NCBI RefSeq assembly: GCF_018156225.1
Contig: NZ_JAGTAR010000013.1
Location: forward strand, 1-64,000
DNA from: Carboxylicivirga sediminis
Lineage (GTDB): Bacteria; Bacteroidota; Bacteroidia; Bacteroidales; Marinilabiliaceae
DNA length: 64,000 nt
Reading direction: 5' to 3'
Part shown: positions 1 to 7,648 of the stretch, piece by piece
Layout: the number at the start of each line of letters is the position of its first letter
How positions within the stretch are numbered: the stretch's first letter is position 1
Translations under genes and position numbers: made by a program
The notes under the pieces: generated by a model
Told to the model about the DNA's origin: nothing
The model's database searches: none
The model's input: only the letters and a program-made list of their open reading frames with translations

Positions 1-61
1 GATACTAAACATCAAGCATCTAACCAAATAATCAAGGCAATAATCTATTGATTATGAATAC

Positions 62-96
62 AAAAGAGGGCATCCGTTTTTTGGACACCCTCTTTG
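62..96 (-). terminator. Hairpin downstream of the FucP-like transporter gene
   Basis: An 8-base inverted repeat (AAAGAGGG at 63-70 and CCCTCTTT at 88-95) encloses a 17-base loop that itself contains ATCC/GGA. It lies about 60 bases past the transporter stop, and its A/T-rich outer stem gives a T-run on the transcript. It is a plausible rho-independent terminator closing the GRE operon. It could also serve a plus-strand transcript. Confidence 0.55.
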
Positions 97-153
97 TTCT
101 AATGCCCTGCCTAAACCTGTAAAGTTCTTCTTGACAAACAACTAATTGTCTAA

Positions 154-1353
154 CTATTTTCTTTTTATATTGTTATAGAAAAAACCATAAAGTGAAGTTC
201 CAACTAAAGGAATAATCACAACAATCAGGGAAGCTCGCAAACTAAAGAAATCAGCAACCAAACCATACAAAAGAGGGATGAAAAACCCACCTGAAATAGC
301 CATAATAATAAACGATGAAGCTTCATTAGTAAACTTGCCCAAATCTTTTGTGGCCAGCGCAAAAATAGATGCAAACATTATAGATACGAAAAATCCAATC
401 GCAACAATTGAATAAATCCCGGTTTTTCCAGATGATAACATTGATATAGTAACCAACAATGCAGCTATCAACGCAAAGAACCCAAGTATCTTTGTTGGAT
501 CAATCTTCGTCATAATCCAGGCTCCGAGAAACCTGCCTAACATTAATCCATAGAAAATTATAGCTGAAAGTTTAACGGCCTCAGTACTGCCAATCTTACC
601 TATTTCTTTAAAATAAGGCGTCATTAACTGGTATAAAATGGCTTCGGCTCCCATATACGAAAACATGATAATAAAGCCGATTACAAAATGACGGTATTTA
701 AAAGCACCTTGAATTTTTAAACTTTCAAGCAAATTAGTACCTCTTGTCTCGGTTTTATTTTCGGGCATTTGAGCTGTATGCACTAAAACCGCCAATACTA
801 AAAACACTAGAGCTACCAGTATATAAAAAAATTTAATTCCTCCGAAAATATTTCCTTCATACAATTCCAGTATAAACCACCCACCTAAAGGTGCTGTTAA
901 AGCAGCACCTATTGCTCCAATGCCTTGAGCAAAATTAATTCTCGCTTCACGTGTTTCAGGTGCACCTAAAATTCCGATATATGGATTACATACAGTTTGA
1001 AGGATTGTTACACCACTAAAAATTATAAACAACCCCAAAAGAAAACCATTATAGCTTTGAAAAGAAGCAGCTGGATAAAATATAATTAATCCCACGGCTG
1101 ATAACAGAGCTCCCAGTGATATCGCTTTTTGAGTGCCAATACGATTAATTAGCACTTTTGCCGGATATGCCATTAAAAAGAAAGCCAGAAAAGATAATGA
1201 AGTTCCTAACGATGTCTGAAGATTTGATAGGCTAAAAGTTTCCTGAAAAAATGTTGCTAGTACATTGAATAGATTCCAGACAAAGCCCCACATAAAAAAC
1301 AAGGCATAAATGAGTATCATGGGATATATCACTACTCCCCGTTTAAGATTCAT
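154..1353 (-). CDS. FucP-like MFS sugar permease
   Basis: This 399-residue inner-membrane protein has about 12 hydrophobic segments. It carries the FucP-type start (YALFFMWGFVWNLFNVL) and the NPYI..LG...ARINFAQG.GAIGA pattern around residues 122-150, which is typical of the fucose/glucose:H+ symporter (FGHS) family. It should import a monosaccharide; L-fucose is the natural guess given the fucosidases nearby, but the sugar is not readable from sequence. The FucP-type N-terminal Asp of the 'LND' motif appears as N-V here, so coupling or substrate may differ. It is the last gene of the minus-strand run starting at the glycyl radical enzyme, and a hairpin follows it. The ATG at 1353 is the first good start before the hydrophobic N-terminus. 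Confidence 0.8.
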   Translation of the reverse strand: MNLKRGVVIYPMILIYALFFMWGFVWNLFNVLATFFQETFSLSNLQTSLGTSLSFLAFFLMAYPAKVLINRIGTQKAISLGALLSAVGLIIFYPAASFQSYNGFLLGLFIIFSGVTILQTVCNPYIGILGAPETREARINFAQGIGAIGAALTAPLGGWFILELYEGNIFGGIKFFYILVALVFLVLAVLVHTAQMPENKTETRGTNLLESLKIQGAFKYRHFVIGFIIMFSYMGAEAILYQLMTPYFKEIGKIGSTEAVKLSAIIFYGLMLGRFLGAWIMTKIDPTKILGFFALIAALLVTISMLSSGKTGIYSIVAIGFFVSIMFASIFALATKDLGKFTNEASSFIIMAISGGFFIPLLYGLVADFFSLRASLIVVIIPLVGTSLYGFFYNNIKRK

Positions 1354-1450
1354 AAAGGTTCTTTTTTTAAGGTTTTATTATAATTATGAACATTGACTGC
1401 TTCAACCGTTATTTAACCCTATCGCCTGTATACATTCTTATGGCTTTCGT

Positions 1451-2266
1451 TCAGGCTAAATGATCCCTCAAAAGATCTCTCATTACAATATTTTGAGTCC
1501 ATTGATCAGTAACAGGTCTATAACTAAAAGGCAAAGTCTGCAAATACGGCTCTGGACCAAATTCAGTACAAACCGGAAATTCTGTATAGCCTTTCAATTT
1601 TGCATTTTCAAGTATTCTTTTCCACCATGACAAGTGCGTCTCAATGGCCAACCGGTTATTATCAGACTGCAAATGATTAATCTGTGGCCCTTGTTCATAG
1701 CCCACTCTTGCATGTATAAAGTCAGCTCTTTGGCAGGCCTGTAAAACAATATCATTCTGATCTTTCAATAACGATTCCGATACACAACACCAATGCGAGA
1801 AATCTGCATTGATTCTTAAATCAGGCAGCGCATTGAAGTATTGTTTAGCCATGAGGGTCGAAAAGAGTGCTCGCCCCCTGTGGGTTTCATGGACAATCTT
1901 TACGCCTGTATATTCACCAACTCTTTCTGCGGCCTCAAATATCCTGCAATTCTCTTCAAATGAATAGAAATCCTTCCCTGTATGGGAATTAATAAACAAA
2001 GGGTTAAATGAAGCAAGATAGGAAAAGTATTCTTCCATACGTTCAATATATTCGTCAGGAGTTTCATCTTTGGATTCCAACCATTGCTGGGCAATTAACT
2101 CAAGTTCGTATTGAGGTAATAACTGTCTTATTTTTTCAGCAATGCCTTCATCGAATGAGATATTCATTTCAACACCATCAAAACCAGCATTTTTTACCCT
2201 TTCAAAGAAATGCTCCAATGAAAGATGACTACTTCCCCAGTATGGATAGAAAAATTTAATTTTCAT
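1451..2266 (-). CDS. Sugar phosphate isomerase/epimerase-like TIM-barrel protein
   Basis: This 271-residue cytoplasmic protein belongs to the xylose-isomerase-like TIM barrel (AP endonuclease 2) superfamily. It opens with MKIKFFYPYWGSSHLSLEHF and shows the expected barrel patterns: GFDGVEMN near 28-35, 'INSHTGKDFYSFEE' near 92-105, 'VHETHRGRALFS' near 125-136 and 'INADFSHWCC' near 152-161. The His, Glu and Asp residues at these strand ends are the usual metal and substrate ligands. Members interconvert ketoses or act on keto-sugar and inositol derivatives; the actual reaction is not readable. It sits between the PhyH dioxygenase (48-base gap) and the FucP-like permease, so it probably works on the sugar or product handled by that cassette. 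Confidence 0.75.
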   Translation of the reverse strand: MKIKFFYPYWGSSHLSLEHFFERVKNAGFDGVEMNISFDEGIAEKIRQLLPQYELELIAQQWLESKDETPDEYIERMEEYFSYLASFNPLFINSHTGKDFYSFEENCRIFEAAERVGEYTGVKIVHETHRGRALFSTLMAKQYFNALPDLRINADFSHWCCVSESLLKDQNDIVLQACQRADFIHARVGYEQGPQINHLQSDNNRLAIETHLSWWKRILENAKLKGYTEFPVCTEFGPEPYLQTLPFSYRPVTDQWTQNIVMRDLLRDHLA

Positions 2267-2314
2267 TTATTATCTTCTTTATTACTCATTCAAGATACTC
2301 TGTATTTATGCAGT

Positions 2315-3298
2315 TCACTTAGCCTTTACATCAGAAACCATCATTTCTTTCCAGGTAACATTAAAGCGGTTTGTAACGGGACTTCCTGTGAAATTTTCTC
2401 TCAGATGCTTAAACTCCTCATACGATTTAATAATTTCATTTTTTCTTTTTTTAGACCTTACCAAAAAGTCTGCGTCAGGCGGGTAACACGCTGCAGGAAC
2501 CCCTGCTTTTTTATTTTCTTTTTGGTCACCTTCAAAACGGGTAATATTTGCATTGGTAGGCAAATCTGCACTTTGGTAACGCAAATCCATACTCCATCTG
2601 ACACTATCCGTAGTATTTTTGAAACTAGCATGAATAACCTTATTTGAAAGAAGCAATACTCCACCCTTTGGTACGGGGCATTCGACCCAATTTTCTTTTG
2701 GAAGCAATTCATCCTTTACGGCCAGATACTTTCCGGTTTCATGCATTACATGCTCCACCACATCACCTTTATGGCTACCTGGGATGACGTACAAACATCC
2801 ATTATCAGCATTGGCATCAACCAGAGGAATCCACATGGTCATCACCAAAGCGTCATCACAAAATGGTTCAAAATAACCCGAATCCTGATGCCAGGGAACC
2901 TCACCATATCCAAAATTAGGGATTTTGGGACGAAGTCTGTACACCGAACTTGCAATCACTTCTTCCCCGCAAAATGCCTCAGCAACATCTAATAACTTTC
3001 GATTTGTAATTAGTTCAAAAATAGCCGGGCCATGTAAAATTCCATTCCAGATTGACACTGCAAGTTTGGGTGTTTGACTGCTTATTTTTGCGAGTCTTTT
3101 TTCAAACGGTTCATTCTCATATTTATCAGATAATTCTCCACTTTTAAAGAGTGAATTTGCCCTTATCCCGATTTCCGCATTTAACTCATCAATAACACCC
3201 TGAAGGTCTATGCTTTCAATCACTTTGTCGATTATCAAGTATCCCTCCTCTTTGAAGAATTGCTTTTGCTTATCTGTAACAACGATTTTTTTCTCCAT
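2315..3298 (-). CDS. Phytanoyl-CoA dioxygenase (PhyH) family Fe(II)/2-oxoglutarate oxygenase
   Basis: This protein is about 327 residues long from the ATG at 3298. A longer reading from 3337 would overlap the activase gene, so the internal Met is preferred. The PhyH metal triad is visible as H137-x-D139 in 'PWHQDSGYF' and a distal His223 in 'KVIHASF'. Arg residues in 'SVRWSMDLRYQ' are likely 2-oxoglutarate ligands. 'DNGCLYVIPGSHKGDV' is the usual family segment. The family hydroxylates small molecules using O2, Fe(II) and 2-oxoglutarate; the substrate here is unknown. Its place directly after a glycyl radical enzyme and its activase is odd, because those are destroyed by O2. It may supply an oxic branch of the same pathway. 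Confidence 0.85.
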   Translation of the reverse strand: MEKKIVVTDKQKQFFKEEGYLIIDKVIESIDLQGVIDELNAEIGIRANSLFKSGELSDKYENEPFEKRLAKISSQTPKLAVSIWNGILHGPAIFELITNRKLLDVAEAFCGEEVIASSVYRLRPKIPNFGYGEVPWHQDSGYFEPFCDDALVMTMWIPLVDANADNGCLYVIPGSHKGDVVEHVMHETGKYLAVKDELLPKENWVECPVPKGGVLLLSNKVIHASFKNTTDSVRWSMDLRYQSADLPTNANITRFEGDQKENKKAGVPAACYPPDADFLVRSKKRKNEIIKSYEEFKHLRENFTGSPVTNRFNVTWKEMMVSDVKAK

Positions 3299-3323
3299 AA
3301 ACTGAAATTTATACGATACTATT

Positions 3324-4274
3324 CTACCTGGACACAAAGCCGGTTATTTCAATTTTATTGTTTGAATGTTTTTCCTGAAACTGGTTCATTTTCTTTAAAT
3401 CCGATTCCATATACTTTTTCCCGGTATATCGCCACTTCTGGTTCATTTTAATATACTTATCTTCACAAACATCGTTAAACATACAAAGTTCCCATTTGGT
3501 GAATAGTCCAGTAAGGTTCTTTTCAAGTAGTACTGAAATGGCATTTAAGTTTTCTTGGGTATCAGTAGCATCCGGAATTAATGGCGTACGAATCTGCAAT
3601 TCAGGGGCTCCATATTTTTCTATAAACGACTTAACAACCTGAAGTGAAGCAAGTATTTCTTTTGTACCTTGCCCTGTCAACTGTTTTGCTTTTTCGGCAA
3701 TCAATATTTTCAGATCAAAAAATACCAAATCAATGTAAGGCAGGAGTTCTTGCATCACCTTTTGCGAAACAAATCCGGAGGTATCGAAAGCAGTATGAAT
3801 CCCTTCCTTTTTACATTTTTTCAAAAGCTCAATGCAGAATCTGGAATAAGTGGCAGGTTCACCTCCTGTGAGTGTAACCCCACCACCTGAAGCATCCCAG
3901 AATGGTTTATCTCCCATAATCCTTTCAAATAATTGATCAACTGTATATTCATCTCCCAGTTTTTCTATCGCTTTTGACGGACAGACATTTGCACAAATTT
4001 GGCATCCGGTACACTTTTGTCTATCAACTTTAATTCCTTCTGAGGCCATTGATAACGCCTCTGTCGGGCAAACCTGAACACAAGATTCACAACCGATGCA
4101 TCGCTTGTTAACCACCCAGATCTCCTTCTGCGGTGAAATGCTTTCGGGATTATGACACCACTGGCATTTTAAGGGACACCCCTTAAAGTACACAACGGTA
4201 CGATAACCAGGACCGTTGTGGGTATTTAATGATTCCACCTTAAAAACTATTGCCGTTAATTCATTCACTTTCAA
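3324..4274 (-). CDS. Glycyl-radical enzyme activating protein (radical SAM)
   Basis: This 316-residue cytoplasmic activase installs the glycyl radical on the enzyme encoded just upstream. It has a radical-SAM CxxxCxxC motif (C33, C37, C40) after 'GPGYRTVVYFKGC'. Two inserted ferredoxin-type [4Fe-4S] motifs follow (C59-C62-C65-C69 and C88-C91-C94-C98), as in activases of the PflA/CutD/HypD type with a ferredoxin domain. 'GGVTLTGGEPATY' near residue 130 is the usual SAM-binding 'GGE' strand. The gap to the GRE stop is only 21 bases, so the two are cotranscribed. No in-frame ATG exists near the 5' end; the start is TTG at 4274 or GTG at 4268. Confidence 0.93.
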   Translation of the reverse strand: MKVNELTAIVFKVESLNTHNGPGYRTVVYFKGCPLKCQWCHNPESISPQKEIWVVNKRCIGCESCVQVCPTEALSMASEGIKVDRQKCTGCQICANVCPSKAIEKLGDEYTVDQLFERIMGDKPFWDASGGGVTLTGGEPATYSRFCIELLKKCKKEGIHTAFDTSGFVSQKVMQELLPYIDLVFFDLKILIAEKAKQLTGQGTKEILASLQVVKSFIEKYGAPELQIRTPLIPDATDTQENLNAISVLLEKNLTGLFTKWELCMFNDVCEDKYIKMNQKWRYTGKKYMESDLKKMNQFQEKHSNNKIEITGFVSR

Positions 4275-4295
4275 TCTTTTTCACTATATAGCGAT

Positions 4296-6569
4296 TTATA
4301 AATTCTGGTAATTCACCCGTTCAATAAACTCCTTCTGGAAACGTTTATCCATGGTTACAAAATGACTGGAGTATCCGGTAACTTTTACATTAATATCGTG
4401 ATAAACCGGATTGTCATTGTCATGATATGCTTCTTCTAATATCTTTAAGTCAACTAAATTAAAATTGATTTGAACTCCACCCTTTTTGAAAAATCCAATA
4501 GCAAAGGCTTCCATTAACTTCTCCTTATTAACACCTCCTTTAAAGAAATCCGGTGTTAATTCGATCTGAAATGACCCCCCTTGGAATTTTGCAAAATCAA
4601 GTTTAGTAAATGAATTAACGGTGGCGCCAATACCATTTTTATTCCGCCCGTGCATTGGATTCATCCCATGAGCAAGCGGCTCTTTTGCCAGTCGTCCGTC
4701 AGGTGTAGCTCCCATCATTGGTCCTGCATAGGTGTGTCCCATGTATTGAAAAAGTGATGGTCTGAAACAGAAACCCTTGTTGTTTTGTTTGCTTTCCAAT
4801 ACTTCCCGAACCTGTTCAGAAACCTTGACAGCCATTTCATCCGCTTCTTTATGGTCGTTTCCAAACTTTGGAACGTTCAAAAAATGCTGACGCATCATTT
4901 CATTCTCAGACCAATCGGTTTCCAGGGCTTTTTTCAACTCAGTTAAGGCATATTGCCTTTTACTAAACACCAATTCTTTAATGGCATAAATGGAATCAGA
5001 TACATTGGGAACACCCAGAACATTTACGGAGGTATAGTTATATCTAACCGCCCCTTTATCAGTAACATCTTTACCTTTTTCAATACAATCATGCATGCAA
5101 AAAGAAGTAACCATCTCTGGCCACACTTTTGCCTGCCAATCGTAAGTGGCATTCTTAAACTTCACAAGAGCATCAGCAGTGCAATCAACTTCATGGCAAT
5201 ACAATTCCCAAAATTCATCGAATGAATTAAGGTCTTTTTCTATCGCTCCATCAATTGCCCGTTGCATTGGTTTAATCAGAACAAGACTATTCACATCCTG
5301 ATCGTTATATTCAGTTCCAACCCCGCAATACCACTGACAGCCACTATATGCAACATTCCATGCGTCTTCAGGTTTATAACCACTTCGTACTTCACTAGCT
5401 TTTATCACATCGTAATTAACCAAAATAGGAACACCACAACCATGACGGGTTAATACATCGCAGGCATATTCAAAAAATGCCTCATTCATGTCTTCGTGCC
5501 ACATCACCCCCATGTGGTTTATGCCTCCAACTAGGTCGTATGCCTCCAGACAAACCCAACTCATTTCATTCGTTGCATCAGATAAATCCTGTAATCGGCC
5601 ACCTAATGCGGTATAACTACCATATTTAATGTACATCTCACCGATTATCTCACGAGCAAATTGCCGGGTGATCTTTCCTTCTGCCATATCCTTTTCATAG
5701 AACGACAGTAAAAGCTGGTCCGTACGGCCATAACCGTTTCCATGGCCATGTATTCTTTCTGCCACCTGGAAGAACCAAATCCATTGAACCGCCTCATGCA
5801 AAGTTTGCGGCGCTCTTACTGACAGGTTCTCACAAACTTCGGCAATAGACAGATAGAGATCAATTTGAGAAGCATCGGAGCAACAAGATGCCTTTTCACG
5901 TGCCACATCAGCATGTCGGCAGATAAACCGTTGAATTGATAGGGCAACAATTTCCGAGCCTTTCAGATATTCTACCTGTTCTGTTTTTCCTTCCTTCTCA
6001 AATTTTTCGATGTTTGCCCGCACTTTATCCAACAATCCATTCCAACCTAATTCTAAACCAATACTTAAATCAGGACATGTATGCGTAAAACTAATACCTC
6101 CGGCTCCCAATTCGCGGGCCTCAAATCCTGCCTCCCGCTGCTCCTCTGGATATTGAAAATAGCGTGCTTCATCTAACTGCCAATGAAACTCACCCACAAT
6201 CAATTCATTTTCGTGAACTTCTGCCGGACTGTTATCAATAAAAAAAGCATAGTCTTTTGCCCAGTTCAACGGAGTATATTCAAAATTGCCATTTTTAGAG
6301 GGCATTTCATCTGTTTTAGGAAATGAAATTCCAACATCAACCCGGGCATTATGATCGCCAATTTCAATTCTTTTATCACTATCGCATGCGTGCTCACCTG
6401 TAGCAGGGGAGAATGAGGCTGCCTCTCCTGACCAGTGATATACCAGGAATTCAGCGTTATCGCAATATATGTCTCTTTTTTTATCAATCACCAACTGTAA
6501 CCTTCTATCAATTAAGGCTTGCATCCTATAATCAGGTACAAATTTCTTAGCCACTTCCTTTTCCTTCAT
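4296..6569 (-). CDS. Glycyl radical enzyme (PFL-like) of unassigned reaction
   Basis: This 757-residue protein has the full pyruvate-formate-lyase-like architecture. The N-terminal PFL domain carries the thiyl-radical cysteine at C411 (SGCQWYC). A C-terminal loop 'VKVTGYSSHF' holds the radical glycine G732. The late 'ATPDGRLAKEPLAHGMNP' and 'GATVNSFTKLDF' segments are typical of the family. Diol and hydroxyproline dehydratases and CutC carry GCxE, with the Glu acting as base. Here the position is Trp (GCQW), so the enzyme is unlikely to be a standard glycerol/propanediol dehydratase, choline lyase or HypD. C415 lies four residues after C411. The next gene is its activase, followed by PhyH, an isomerase-like protein and a FucP-like permease. 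An AraC regulator is divergent, with tandem repeats between the two starts. A sugar or sugar-derived substrate is inferred. Confidence 0.9.
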   Translation of the reverse strand: MKEKEVAKKFVPDYRMQALIDRRLQLVIDKKRDIYCDNAEFLVYHWSGEAASFSPATGEHACDSDKRIEIGDHNARVDVGISFPKTDEMPSKNGNFEYTPLNWAKDYAFFIDNSPAEVHENELIVGEFHWQLDEARYFQYPEEQREAGFEARELGAGGISFTHTCPDLSIGLELGWNGLLDKVRANIEKFEKEGKTEQVEYLKGSEIVALSIQRFICRHADVAREKASCCSDASQIDLYLSIAEVCENLSVRAPQTLHEAVQWIWFFQVAERIHGHGNGYGRTDQLLLSFYEKDMAEGKITRQFAREIIGEMYIKYGSYTALGGRLQDLSDATNEMSWVCLEAYDLVGGINHMGVMWHEDMNEAFFEYACDVLTRHGCGVPILVNYDVIKASEVRSGYKPEDAWNVAYSGCQWYCGVGTEYNDQDVNSLVLIKPMQRAIDGAIEKDLNSFDEFWELYCHEVDCTADALVKFKNATYDWQAKVWPEMVTSFCMHDCIEKGKDVTDKGAVRYNYTSVNVLGVPNVSDSIYAIKELVFSKRQYALTELKKALETDWSENEMMRQHFLNVPKFGNDHKEADEMAVKVSEQVREVLESKQNNKGFCFRPSLFQYMGHTYAGPMMGATPDGRLAKEPLAHGMNPMHGRNKNGIGATVNSFTKLDFAKFQGGSFQIELTPDFFKGGVNKEKLMEAFAIGFFKKGGVQINFNLVDLKILEEAYHDNDNPVYHDINVKVTGYSSHFVTMDKRFQKEFIERVNYQNL

Positions 6570-6649
6570 AATTGTTTGTTATATTTGACGATCTAAACTT
6601 TTTATATATTCTTAAAATCTAAAAGAACACTATATCAGTTAAATATTAA

Positions 6650-6677
6650 ATGCACATATCAAACATTCACATGCACA
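6650..6677. promoter_or_regulatory. Tandem ATGCACA repeats, probable AraC operator
   Basis: ATGCACA occurs at 6650-6656 and again at 6671-6677. The starts are exactly 21 bases apart (two helical turns), which is the usual geometry of AraC-family half-sites. The pair lies between the divergent AraC gene (ATG at 6689) and the GRE gene (ATG at 6569), about 80-110 bases upstream of the latter. It is a good candidate for the regulator's binding site, though this rests on spacing alone. Confidence 0.5.
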
Positions 6678-6688
6678 ATCTTAACTAA

Positions 6689-7516
6689 ATGGCAATAGAT
6701 TCATTCGAATGCAAGATAATCACTGGCGGTTATAGCCATTGCGATAGTTCATGGAATAAAAGAAGAGATGAGCTTGACCAGTGTTTTAAAATATATATTC
6801 CAACCGAAGGAGAAGCCTCTATTCGAATCAAAGACGTAGATTATTGCATAAACTCTAACAACATCTATTTCATCTCAGGGTTCCAACTAAATAACCAAAA
6901 GTGTGATTCATTTATGAAAGTATATTGGCTCCATTTCATCCCAACATCGCTTTACTTACGTAGGATTTTAATGAATTCAGCCCCATTCTTTTCATGGAAG
7001 AAAGAAAACGTCCACTTTCTCGATGAAAAAAGCAGCTATATAAAATCCTTGTTCAAACCAAACTACAAGGACACAACTTTCATTTCACAGATACCCTACT
7101 CGTATGAAGAAGCCAAGTTGCATGCTTTCATCCTAAGTTTAATTGCAGATGTATTGAAACATAATTCCAAAGCTGAGATATCCCCCACAACAGAGCTAAT
7201 GATCTTAAAACCAGCTATAGATTTTATGAATAATGAATTCAGACGCAACCCGGCATTGGAAGAAATTGCTAAGAAATCAAACCTTGCACCAAATTACTTT
7301 CACAGGCTATTCAAAAAGAATTTTGGTTTAACCCCACTGAACTATATGTTACGAATGCGAATGGAAATAGCGGTAAGACTCTTAACAACCACCGCTAAAA
7401 GTGTGAAAGAAATTGCTTATGAGGCAGGATATAATAACGAATTTTATTTCTACAGGCAATTCAAGAAACATTATAACTACAGCCCTGGAAGATTGAAAAA
7501 AATGAGACCTTTTTAA
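6689..7516 (+). CDS. AraC-family transcriptional regulator of the GRE cassette
   Basis: This 275-residue regulator has an N-terminal cupin-like ligand domain (about residues 1-165) and a C-terminal AraC double helix-turn-helix from about 178. The latter includes 'LEEIAKKSNLAPNYFHRLFK' and 'VKEIAYEAGYNNEFYFYRQF'. It is transcribed divergently from the GRE operon with 119 bases between starts, and tandem 7-base repeats sit just upstream of its ATG. It probably senses a sugar or sugar derivative and switches on the GRE operon. It is one of only two genes on the plus strand, and both are AraC regulators. A strong hairpin follows it. Confidence 0.88.
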   Translation: MAIDSFECKIITGGYSHCDSSWNKRRDELDQCFKIYIPTEGEASIRIKDVDYCINSNNIYFISGFQLNNQKCDSFMKVYWLHFIPTSLYLRRILMNSAPFFSWKKENVHFLDEKSSYIKSLFKPNYKDTTFISQIPYSYEEAKLHAFILSLIADVLKHNSKAEISPTTELMILKPAIDFMNNEFRRNPALEEIAKKSNLAPNYFHRLFKKNFGLTPLNYMLRMRMEIAVRLLTTTAKSVKEIAYEAGYNNEFYFYRQFKKHYNYSPGRLKKMRPF

Positions 7517-7536
7517 TTTGAATATGTGCAAAATTA

Positions 7537-7576
7537 AAGCTTTGCTACTGATGTTAACACATCAGCAGCAAAGCTT
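7537..7576. terminator. Bidirectional terminator hairpin between convergent genes
   Basis: A 17-base stem with one mismatch (7537-7553 against 7560-7576) and a six-base loop TTAACA lies between the AraC stop (7516) and the GH95 stop (7649) on the opposite strand. Flanking A/T runs on both sides suit termination in both directions. Confidence 0.8.
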
Positions 7577-7648
7577 ATAGAAATCATGCAACTACATTAG
7601 TTCTCAACATACGCTCAACCAAATATTGCAACAAAACCTGCATTTTAT

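Noticed and set aside
2225-2647. Plus-strand open frame of 140 codons across the isomerase-like and PhyH genes
   Set aside because: Lies opposite two well-supported genes, has no recognisable domain and a composition typical of an antisense frame.
6580-6587. TATATTTG upstream of the AraC gene, a possible -7 element
   Set aside because: No TTTG at the matching upstream distance, and it is about 100 bases before the start codon.
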